Of a stretch of 64,000 nucleotides of DNA, positions 32,730-42,795 are shown piece after piece. The notes under the pieces were generated by a model that was not told the DNA's origin, ran no database searches, and saw nothing but the letters and a program-made list of their open reading frames with translations. The stretch covers positions 10,210,406-10,274,405 of the forward strand of contig JAJEKV010000010.1 in NCBI GenBank assembly GCA_021234155.1. The letters run 5' to 3'. Source of the DNA: Isoetes taiwanensis (taxonomy: Eukaryota; Streptophyta; Lycopodiopsida; Isoetales; Isoetaceae). The position numbers and the translations under genes are program-made. How positions within the stretch are numbered: position 1 is the first letter of the stretch; each line of letters begins with the position of its first letter.

Positions 32730-34850
32730 GGGTCCTGTGGTAACAAAAGCAAAAATGATTGGTTTAAGAAATGCTCTGACAAATAGAGTGCTCTTTTAAA
32801 GCACAACTTGTGAATGCCATGAAACTGCGAAATGTGTAAAAAAGAAAGGATATATGGCTTACCGTTTTTCCATCTAGCTAGATATTCGCATTTTAAGGAA
32901 ATGCTGCGTTTCCAAGACTGTAAAGCAGAAACAAACATGCTTTGCTAAGAAAGACGGGATACTGCTTTGAGGATTCTGGTGGGAACAAAGCCTTGTTTAC
33001 AAAGAACGCAGATTCACATGCATTAGAATCAGATTCTTCAACTCGCATAGGAAAAAAGTTCAAATCCCTAAGATTTCATCCAGTGCTTTACATCCTTGGT
33101 TAAGAAATAGCCCAGATCGAAACTAAAACGTATCGAACTATTAAAGAAAGAAAGAATACCATGAGGCCGGAAAAGGGACTGTTTTGAGCTTGCACTGGAT
33201 GTGGAGGAGTGCCCATAAGCATGGCTCACATGTTCTGGCCAATATTTCACGCTGACAAAATGGAGCAACTGTGCAATCTCTAATGCCTAACACTGACCCC
33301 TTGAACATTTATACAGCCGATTAAGTATCTGCCATACATAAAGCATTCACATCACTTGCATCCCCTGCAAGCAGTCTAGATAAGCGCCATATAAGCTTAA
33401 TTAAGGAGGCATTTAGAAACCAACAAATCTCATGAGATAACTTATCCTACTTTAAGAGAGATCCCCAGCAATATTTTTATTCTTTCACATCCCTTTGCAA
33501 CAATCTTAGATCATAAACTTAGAAACTGTTTTATATTTTGATATTTACCCAGTTCAAGAAACTGTGGCTAACCTGAAATGTTACGCTCCATGACATATAG
33601 CTGATTAAAAGAGTGCCATTTAGTCTCAACTCCATGCTTGTGCCCAGGCTTATTCTTCCAGCTTTGATGAAAGCGTATCTTCTGCTCTTCTTAGAAGAAG
33701 AATACAGCATAATAGATAGAACAGCCCTTTCGTGTTGCCATAATCAATAACCAAGGCCATACCTGTATTAGAGCACAAATCAAATTTAACTCGCTGGCTT
33801 ATGGCATCACTACAATATTATGTATTATGTCTTCCTTAAACAAATGGAAAGCACAACTCAAACAGACTTAGCGTAGAAATCATCGATGTGAGCTCAAACA
33901 GACTTAGCTTAGAAATCATTTATGTGTTATCAGGGAACAAAATGAATACCATGAATAACAACATTGGCCGCATTTCAAAGATCTGTCTGTTCGCAGATAC
34001 CATTTTTGTAGGCCCTGATTAGACACGAAGATCCGTTTTGGAGCAGCCAGTACTGCCACAGCATAAAGCGATCCACTACCAGCTTTAACTCGCTGGCTTA
34101 TGGCATTAATACAATTCGGTATTTCGTCTTTCCTAAAGAGCCAAAGATATAGTTAATGAATGCAGAAGGACCTTGCTGCAGAACAGAGATTATATGGGAT
34201 TCTAACCTGAAGGGGTTTTTGTTGCCTCAATAAAGATGTTGTATTTCAGCCGTAGCTGGGTCGAGCCTCAATTTTTTCTCTCTGTTAAATAAGTGGAATT
34301 GAGCAAAGGGAAACATAAGTGGAGGTGTTCAGCATATATTTAAACTCAGACTGCATTGCTTACCATGTCTGCCTTTGTTCTTGCCGGATTATATCTGCTA
34401 TAGCAAGCCCAAAGGGAGCTTGGCAATTGACATAATCTCTCCATTGCTTGCAATTTGGAATAAACAAACCTGACACTTCGACAAAGCCAGTATCCAGTGC
34501 TGTAGATTCACTGATCTCTATAATAACCTCTCAATGGTAGAGTACTTGTTGAAAAATTTGTCACAGCTTTCCCAGATGCTGGAATCAAAGGGCATGGATT
34601 CGATATAATGGCATGGATTTGAAATAATGCCAGAAGTTGTGAAGTCAAAAGCGGTACCTCTATTGATGCTACATCAAAATGTTCTATAGTTCGCTCCTCC
34701 AAACTCGGTCATGAAGGTAAGAGAGAGAGAGGGTTTAGAATGGGTCGGTTCAGTTTGAAGAACGCAAAAAGGAAAAGTGTGGGCTGTTTTGGCTATGCTG
34801 ACTATGCAAATTTTAGGTCAAATCTGGGCCGTCAAATTTTTAGGGCGTGG
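32730..34850. other. Helitron-2 interior, unassigned
   Basis: No further gene recognised. The text TTAACTCGCTGGCTTATGGC recurs at 33788 and 34085. Patches with intron/exon-like composition suggest more of the DCAF13 donor locus, but I cannot match them. Confidence 0.3.
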
Positions 34851-34884
34851 TTCAAGACACACGCTAAAACATTATTATATAGGA

Positions 34885-35112
34885 TTGTAGTATATTCAAA
34901 TGAATTATGGTTCTCATTCATTTGCAGATTGCAGATATGAATTGGCATAATTTTGAAGTTAATCCCTTACCAGACAATCAATCATATACAACATTGTAGT
35001 ATATTCAAATGAATTATGGTTCTCATTCATTTGCAGATTACAGATATGAATTGGCATAATTGTGAAGTTAATCCCTTACCAAACAATCAATCATATACAA
35101 CATTCATTTGCA
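34885..35112 (+). repeat. 109 bp tandem duplication at the Helitron-2 border
   Basis: TTGTAGTATATTCAAATGAA... starts at 34885, is repeated from 34994, and a third partial copy starts at about 35097. The internal junction (AACA-TTGTAG) shows the uninterrupted host sequence and so confirms the Helitron-2 insertion point. Short ACATGCCTTCAAAAAGTT repeats follow to 35230. Confidence 0.85.
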
Positions 35113-35334
35113 GATTGCATAAACGAACTGGTACCATAAATGTGGAAACTTACATGCCTTCAAAAAAGTTCATACTTAATATCAGTATCTTACATGTAAA
35201 AAAGTTACATGCCTTCAAAAAGTTACAAAAAGTTACATGCCTTCAAAAGTTCATACTTAATATCAGTACATACTTGGATCAGCCGAAACATAACAAAATA
35301 TAAGCAAGCTTCAAACTTCAGACCTGAAGATCTT

Positions 35335-36942
35335 TCAAACCTGCAAATCCTTTAATATTTCCTTATCCAGCCTCTTTATGAACTTCTGTGCAAGAGTAAG
35401 ACCTTCCTCCTCAGATTGAATATCTGAATCCACAGGTGACTTCACAGGGGTAGGAATAACATCATCACTAACAGTTGGCACAGAACTTGCTGGGATCTCA
35501 TGTTTAGGAACCATCACTTTTTTAAGACTTGGTGGACCAGGTCTTGCTTTCTTGCTGCTCCTAAGAATCTTCTTCTTATCTTTCCTCTTGGCAACAAAAT
35601 TTGTAGCCATAGGTTTTGCATACTCGGTTACCGAATTAGAATCCTCGACCTTCTCAACCTTCACAGGTTTTTTCTTAACCTTTGTCACTTTCACATCTGA
35701 ATCTGAAGATTCATTCTCCTCGGATATTTCATGTTCATCTGACTTGAAGTAGCCAAGTTCTTCTTGTAGCTTCTCTGGTACTTCTATGCCACAACCTGCC
35801 ACTGTACAATGCATAGTGTCCAAAACAGAACCAAAGCAACACACATGGATGGAACTTATGGTCACATGATAACTTGATAAGAAAACTATAATCTGAGCTA
35901 AAAGATAAACCACAACCTTCACATCTTTTCAAAGAACCGATCTACAAAGCGGATCATAAATACCCATATGAACATTCAAAGCCTTCTTACCTCGATGAGC
36001 AAACCGCAAAGCGCATATGTTTGCACGTTGCATGCCAGAAAGTCATCCTATGACCATAAGCTTCTATATTAACTTCCAAAGACGTTATTTCCTCCTTCAA
36101 TTTCTGCTTTTCGGATATGCTAGCACTCCCAATGGTGGCAGAAAGCATGGCCATCAGATTTTCTTCCTCCTTCTTCAAATACTCCACCAAAGCCGAATTG
36201 TTAGGTAAATCAGCACTGTAAAGCTTAATAGCTTTTTTCTTCTCGGATATCTGTGTGTATAACAGCTTGCATGTAGCATCAGCACAGTTCATAGCTCCTT
36301 CTAGCCTTAACAAAGCTGCTTTTTTTGTAGTTATATCTTCTTCAGCTTTCTTACTCATATCTGAAAGACTTCTAATGTGATTCATAATTACATTCAAGTT
36401 AACATCAAAACAGTTAACTTCTTCCTTACTTTTGTGAACTATAGAATATCTATGAGAATCTGCAGCCAGAGATGCCCAATTCACCTTATAATTTTCTGGA
36501 TCAGCCAAAGCTTTGGGGGTGTTCTGCCATACAAATGCCCTTGCAAATCGTGTCCGAACTTCATTATTAGTAGGGCCATTCTGGTAAACTTTTCGAAGCA
36601 GATCATTGAACTTCTGCTCAAAAGCCGGCTTGATCTCTTTCACATTTATCTTCCCTGACCTTAGTGGTACCTGAAAAACGGACAGAAACTCAGTAGCTGA
36701 TACCTCATGTGACTTGATTTGACTCGGTTTCCTTCTTTCACACTCCACATTCCTAAACTCAGCAAATTCATACTGTGTTCTTGCAGGCTTCAGCTGAAAA
36801 AGTAAAAAACAATAAAAAAATAAGCACAAACAAGATTTCTGAACAAAGGAAAAAGGAACTGAGCACAAAGAAAAACAAACATTTCTGATCAAAGGAAAAA
36901 AAAAAGTAATGTGAGTACCTCTGCCACAGGCGTAGAACTCAT
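35335..36942 (-). pseudogene. Coiled-coil / RING-like zinc-finger gene next to the DUF7869 transposase
   Basis: Exon 1 (36942-36919) encodes MSSTPVAE. A 125 bp intron then leads in phase to exon 2 (36793-35991). Exon 2 encodes about 267 residues: LKPARTQYEFAEF at the start, then RTRFARAFVWQNTPKALADP and a coiled coil (SDMSKKAEEDITTKKAALLR and on). After a GTAAGA donor, a further segment encodes RCEGCGLSF...KLSCDHKFHPC (C-x2-C ... C-x-H-x2-H-x-C), then CTVAGCG, then an acidic/Lys-rich tail ending KRLDKEILKDLQV. The exon 2/3 phase does not close and the zinc-finger segment needs a frame change, so it is probably decayed. Its 5' UTR duplicates CATGAGTTCTACGC. I do not know its function. Orientation and adjacency suggest it is the second gene of the transposon at 37.1-40.0 kb. 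Confidence 0.5.
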
Positions 36943-37122
36943 GGTAGCGTAGAACTCATGGGTTACTACTCCAAACTTCGTTCGGTCGATTGTCGGAGTG
37001 CAAGAGAAAGAATTATAGCGCGAAAATTGAAGCTCATGATTCCTTGAATCAGAGAGGGAATGATTCGCCGTGAGAAATGAATAACTCGTCAGTACCCGCC
37101 CGTCAGTACCCGTCAGTACCTG

Positions 37123-40020
37123 TCAGCGCCCGTCCGTGTTCGCTAATAAAGGTGCTAACAAGGTGCTGGAACTCCTAAAAGTTGGGTAGGTTAAGTAAAA
37201 ACATACCCTGTTTGGAGTCCATGAGTACAAAACACTTTCATAGTCTAGCCAAAGATCAGGATCACTCGGATTTCTCCTCCATCTCTTTGTCCAACAATCT
37301 GAGTACCTTTCTTTATCCGATACGTTGGTCAACTGATGCACTGGACACCACCATTCCACCCGCACATGGTTGAAGTTAATATTACCTTCTTCTTTGCAAA
37401 TATCAGAGATAGTGAACCCCAACCACACTGGATATGTATCTAAATCTGCTGGCTTTACTACCACAAATTGGTGGCATTCCAAGTCAGTGGAAGGTTCATA
37501 AGCATCCATGCCTAGAAGCTTTGGCCTATTGTTCTTAGGACCAACATAGTGTTTGTCAGAAGGAGGAGGAGCATATTGCTTTATGCGAATGCTACTTACG
37601 GTGTCATCAAAATCCTCAACACCCTAAGGTCTTCCACCTAGTTTTAGGCAACCACCCTTCTTTCAATTCATCCGAGGATGTGTCTATCTCCCCAACAAAG
37701 TTAATCACCTTCTTCCAAAGAAGCCACCAAGGCACGGTTGGTGTCAACTGGATTGGTTTGCCAATGCTTTATATAGTCTTGGATTCCTTCCTTAGTCAAT
37801 CCCAATTGCTTCACTTCTTCATGGGTTTTAAAGCTTTTGGTTGACCTAGAGGTATCATAGGCTTGCCATTCTCATCTCTACGCCATATTTCCTCCCTCCT
37901 CTCCACTCATCCTCTGAAGGTCTCATCTTCCATTAGAAGATTGGAATCCCATCTCTCACCCAAAAAGTGAACTGCAGAGGCCTGGAATGACCTTCAAGAT
38001 CCAATGTATAACCATCCATAAAGCTCTTCCAATCGGGCACTTCTTCTATGAGAGAAGCTATAGGGTTTGGAGTAGTGCATTCATGCAAGATTTCCATTAG
38101 CCTAGGAAAGTTGGTCACTGTTTTTTTGCTTCAAGATACAACTATATTTGCCAAATAATGCATCCACATCCTCATGGGTATGCCCGGCATAAGAAACCCT
38201 AAATTAACTCTTTCAAATATCCCCACAAAATTGTTAAGTAGGATAGGAAAGAAAATATCCACCGTTCTTATTTTGGCCAAAGCACAATTATCAAGTTGCA
38301 AGAGAAACCTTTTGGGTAGATCTTGAGGTTTAGCACGTGAAGTTGAAGCTCCAACATGTTCATTAGACCCATGCTTCCTAAACCTTGCCTTGCTGAACAT
38401 TTCAATATTGTTAGGGTTTCCATCTAACAATGCTCTATGTAGTGCCCGGCTAGGCATGACGGTCCCGGAGGTGACCATTGTATCCATTTTCATAGTTTCT
38501 CAAACACCTCATGATACTCCCAATATGAAAATCTGGACCATCACTCCACAACTCCAAACTAAAATGGCCATAGTAGGTTTGATTCTGCCCATGCAAGATT
38601 GCCCCAGTCATTGAGATCTGTAAAGGATATGATCTTCCACATGACTTTGGTATGTACTTGAATTGTGGAAGACAAGTCTTTTGCTGGTCCATCTTGTCAT
38701 GTATAATACATAAATAGTTATTGGGTTCCAATGCAGATAAAGTCCTCCACATCCAATAACATGATCTACATGATAGTTGGTCAGTCATATGGTCCTTCAT
38801 ATGCTCCCTTATCCTAGCCCTTTGACTAGGTTGCACAGTCTTATCAAGAGTCTCCTTCAACTTAGCACATAAATTGCACTTTGCAAAGTTGTTTGAAGTT
38901 GCTATGGTGACATGATTGAAATGCTTCTTCCATAACCTACTAAAGCTAGGTTGGGATATTAGAAGAATTCCCAATTCTCGAAGTAGGGAATTCACTTCTT
39001 CCAAAATACTCTTTTGAGTACAATGTGATGGCAACCTTTTCTCAACAACTGCTCTTCACTTTTCATCCCTTCTACTTTTGTGTGGCATAGACTCTGCATT
39101 GAAATCAATATATTTTTCAAATATCTCCCTGGCAGCCAAGGTCCTAGCTGTTGGTCTCAACAAACCATTATTTCCATGTAAAGCAATCCTGTTCCCTTCT
39201 GCCTGTTTTTTTTGCCAATTATGCCATGAAGAAGTTGGAATTGCATGGATACTCTGCCATGCTTTTGCACATATCCATTTGCCTAGCAAAGGGTATCTTT
39301 TTCTGTTTGGGTTTCTTTCATCTTGAAGAGCGTGCTCGAAGATTGTGTACATGTAGGTCCTCCTCTCATCAACAGTGTACTCTTGAAAAGTGGCTCTTGC
39401 TTCCACCAATTGTTCTATTGTAAAGAATTGCATACAAGCACTCCAACAACAATCTGAGCCCCTAACCTTCACCATTGTCTCACGTTTGGTGTCACTATTC
39501 AACTTGGCTCTTTTGCTAGGATAATGTCCGCAACCCGATACTTCTCCCCTTTTGCCTAGGTTTAGAGTTCCAACTGCCAATGGATCAATATCAAGACAAT
39601 CATTGTCCCCAACAACCTCAGGCTCGTCTGGAAAAATATAATCCTCCACAAATTGAACACTACTTATAGGCCATGCCATGATGCAAGGAACCTCCAATTG
39701 CTTGACACAACCAAAACATTCCTTGTCACCCAAACCTTTACCTTTCCAGTTGTCTTTCAACATCGAAATTGCAATACCACTATTGTCTTCCCCTAGCCTT
39801 TCATCATTAACAGCTTGACCAGGATCTGCTAGCACAATGACTCCTTGGCCTACTATTTCCTTGTTGCACTTGTGCATGATTCTCACCTTCTTGTTCCTCC
39901 ATTGCACCCTACTATAGAGGACTAATTGTTTTTCTTCAACATTCTTGCTAGGAGTTGGTTTTTCATTGATATTGCTCTTTTCAATATGTTGCACACCATC
40001 TTGAGTTGGAGAGGCACCAT
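37123..40020 (-). pseudogene. DUF7869-type transposase-like gene, decayed
   Basis: Minus-strand blocks in order: a zinc-rich SDCCWSACMQFFTIEQ...WICAKAWQSIH region (39.6-39.2 kb); one in-frame TGA at 39058-39056; QPSFSRLWKKHFNHV, NNFAKCNLCAKLKETL and YLCIIHDKMDQQKT (38.9-38.65 kb); a frame change; LLQLDNCALAK (about 38.3 kb); another frame change to YAGHTHEDVDALFGKYS (38.2-38.13 kb); VPDWKSFMDGY...GHSRPLQFTF (38.05-37.95 kb); and a C-terminal VWLGFTISD...HVRVEWWCP...YSWTPN region (37.5-37.2 kb). LDNC...GHTHEDVD is the signature of DUF7869 proteins, thought to be RNase H-fold transposase-like. It is inactive through a stop, frameshifts and decay at 37.6-37.9 kb. Terminal inverted repeats were not identified. 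Confidence 0.75.
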
Positions 40021-40079
40021 TGACCTAGGCAAATTGCACCCTTTTTAGTCAATCATTAGAGGTTTGGTGGAGTCTATTA

Positions 40080-40567
40080 ACGCCCTTGTAAGCCATTCCC
40101 AAATTTGGATTTTAGTTGGTACCCGAACCTGCAGGTATGGGCAAAAAGCCCCCACGAACCTCAACCGAACCTCAGCCCTGGAGCAACCGAACCTGGTAAA
40201 CGTCATTATTACTTGTTGTTTTACTCATTACGCCTAAATCCCTCCTCCCCCCACCTTCCCACCGAACTGAAGCTACAAGGAGTAGCTTCGAGCGGGACGC
40301 CTCAAGAATGCCTCAATTGGGCGCCAAAGCTTTGGAGGGCATTTCGAATTTAGTTTTGATGTCAATCCTCGCCCAATTCCGAAGGAATTCTCTAGTTTTC
40401 CTTCGTATTTTGGCGAAGAATTGCATCAATTTGGTCGCCGGACTGTGGAGCTCGGAAAGCGATCACGCGACTCTGAATTCGATCTATGGCAGAGGTAACT
40501 GTTCTATTAATTTCGGCCAGTGACAATGAGTAATTCTTTTTTGAATATAGAAACTGAAAGGCCAATT
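40080..40567 (+). other. GC-richer sequence into which the histone-bearing LTR element inserted
   Basis: An open stretch 40308-40523 reads MPQLGAKALEGISNLVLMSI and on. A second reading is a 5' UTR ending at ATGGCAGAG followed by a GTAACT donor (40487). Either could be the first exon of a host gene now interrupted at 40568, but no homology is recognisable. 40105-40210 has short CCGAACCT repeats. Confidence 0.3.
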
Positions 40568-42217
40568 TGTGACGGTCCAGGGGAATATACGCCATAAATA
40601 CGTATATTCCTGGATCCGTCACTATACAAGTCTAGCTTCATAGCCTTGTATACCATAGGTTGTGGCACTAGGGGGCATGGCCAAGTTATTCTCATAACTT
40701 AGCCAACCATAGGTTTAGATCATTACCCACGTGGCCTTAACCTATTGGGCACCCGCCACACAGGACTCACCCGATTGGTGCCACGTGGCATCCTAGGTGG
40801 ACCTAGCTTATATAGGCCTAAACCCTAACCCTAGGCCTCTTTCCAGCCCTAGCACCAAGAGACTCACCTACTCGTTCGAAACCCCGTTTCGAACATCGTT
40901 TGTTGTGGCATAGGCTGGTGCAGCAGCCCCAGCAGGGTAGACTCGTTCTTGGAGTAGGAGCAGCATCTTGGGAGTCGAAGACCATGGAGGCGCACGGATC
41001 TGGAGGGAGAGCATCAGGAGCAGGTATGTAGAGTAGTAGTCGTGATAGCTTATCTGGAATTAGCATTCCAGATATGCTAGTATCTTGTATCTAGAGTAGA
41101 GCCATCCTAGAGCCCATATTCAACATCTTGAACCCTAATCAAGGAACCCTAACTATTAGTTAGATTTGTATGATTAGGTTAAGATGTTCTTCTTACGATT
41201 ATTCTCATGATGTGATGATTATGGATGTTGGTTGATCTTGTTTGCTCCTCTTGTATTGGGAAGGGGGGTAGAGACCTAGAGCCATATGTAGTATGCTCCT
41301 AGAGTAGATCCCTTAGTTCCTATTAGATGCGGCCTGTGCATAGGAGCCCACCAGGCTATCGAGGCTATGATATGGCTCAGCACCACATAACGGGGCTAGA
41401 GGGAATGTGGAGGGAGGATCCCTGCCGAGTGGGGGCTTCGGGGGATCCCATAGTGGGCTAGGCTTATGGTCGGTCACTTCGTGTGGGCCGAGCATGGGTC
41501 CGACACCTCCTGGGGCAATGGTGTCGCCCTCGCCTCGAGAGCTGCAAGTGTTGGCTTGGCTCTCGTTTTGGGGGTTAAGTCGGTGCAGAATCGTGTGTCG
41601 CCCGCGATTCTCTAGCCGCCCACGGAACCTCTAGACCACGGAAGGGGAGATGCAACCCTTCACGCCTCATCGGACCCGAGGGAGATGCAACACAGAGTAG
41701 TCCCGATGGGTGATGCCATGGGATTAGCGTATCCAGGAAGGCTAGAGTCATGCGAGCCTGATTTAGCCCATTTGCAAAGTATGCATGCACGGGGGCGGAT
41801 GGAGTGGTCAACCCTAGCCATTGTTCTATGCCACCCCTCGCCATTGCCATGACTCGGTCCGCTCTATCTTGAGGCCTAGCTAGTCGGGTCATCCTCCTTA
41901 TGAGTTTGAGCCGGGGTAGGAGCTCTCATGTTTTATGGTTCGTGAATATCATCTTTGCATTGGTATATGTGTGATGCACTACCCTTCGAGGTAGTATTTG
42001 TATATGTTTGATGCTAGTTCGACGTGTTATCGCCTCCATTTGTTATAGGAGCCCATAGGGGAAGGGCGCAAGAAGACACCTCCGTGTTCCCTCCCCGCAC
42101 TAAGGGTCACCTCGAGTGCGGGGGGTAGGCGAAGGCCTGTCTGGGTTGTAGAGCCGACGGGGGATTTCTGCCGAGTGTACTACGGGGGCAATCAGTGTGT
42201 TTAGCGGGGGCGTCACA
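40568..42217 (+). repeat. 5' LTR, 1650 bp
   Basis: Begins TGTGACGGTCC and ends GGGGGCGTCACA, so it has a 7 bp terminal inverted repeat TGTGACG/CGTCACA with TG...CA ends. One base separates it from the PBS. A TATA box (40808) puts U3 at about 270 bp and leaves a long R-U5 of about 1.4 kb. No second copy lies in the window, so age cannot be estimated from LTR divergence. Confidence 0.88.
40808..40816 (+). promoter_or_regulatory. LTR TATA box
   Basis: TTATATAGG within CTTATATAGGCCTAAACCCT. A CT-rich initiator-like stretch (CCTCTTTCC) follows about 25-30 bp downstream, a normal plant core promoter layout. Confidence 0.6.
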
Positions 42218-42218
42218 A

Positions 42219-42230
42219 TGGTATCAGAGC
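42219..42230 (+). promoter_or_regulatory. Primer-binding site, tRNA-iMet
   Basis: TGGTATCAGAGC, the exact complement of the 3' end of plant initiator tRNA-Met, one base after the LTR CACA end. It fixes the LTR border and the plus orientation of the element. Confidence 0.92.
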
Positions 42231-42697
42231 GATGTTCTTGGTTGACCAAGAACTAGCACTGACCATAACCATGAAGTAGTCTAACAGGCCTATAGGGGTG
42301 TGAAATAAACATTTCCACCATTGAACCGCGAAAATGGGGGGAAACATTTTTCTCCTAGGTAGTGGGTCAGGACTTAGGTTAAGTGTTAGACGAAGGTTTG
42401 AGTGAGCCAAATTCATCTTCTAGTAAATTTGGAGTAAAAATTATGCATCTGCATCAAATTTCACCTAAAATGGGTCGAAGAATCATACCAATCGGAGACC
42501 CAGGTGAAAAATGGCGCAAATTCATAAATTGCACTTCGAACCATTAGAAAAATTCGAAAATATAAGTATAATATCAACTAATATAGGTTTAATATATATT
42601 TTAATAATTACATAACTACTAAATAGGGTGTAATTAATAAGGGGGGGCTAATAAATAGGGGTAATTATGGTAGGAGAATATTCCCAGGGAACCTTCC

Positions 42698-42706
42698 TTT
42701 TAAATA
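42698..42706 (+). promoter_or_regulatory. Candidate internal TATA box before the histone H3 ORF
   Basis: TTTAAATAT, 90 bp upstream of the ATG at 42796, followed by CCCTGACACCTCATTTTTCC and a CT-rich leader. The second accessory ORF has a similar arrangement (TTATAAAAA, then GGGCCCTCATTTGTCATTTT). This suggests each accessory ORF has its own promoter. The long LTR-PBS leader contains earlier ATGs, which also fits internal initiation better than translation from the genomic RNA. Confidence 0.4.
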
Positions 42707-42795
42707 TCCCTGACACCTCATTTTTCCCTCCAAACTTTCCTCCACCTTCTTTCTCTTGATCAGCCTATCCCCACCCGTTTTCTAGACCGTTAAGT

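Larger units (their letters stand above)
32041..34884 (-). mobile_element. Helitron-2, 5' end defined, 3' end not found
   Basis: The minus strand starts TCCTATATAATAATGTTTTA at 34884, nearly the same as the starts at 3052 and 55139, followed by the shared CGTGTGTCTTGAACCACG...GACGGCC subterminal region. Host T follows at 34885. No hairpin/CTAG end of this family lies downstream within several kb, so the left limit given here is only the limit of the captured gene pieces. It carries DCAF13/SOF1 fragments. No Rep/helicase ORF. Confidence 0.65.
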
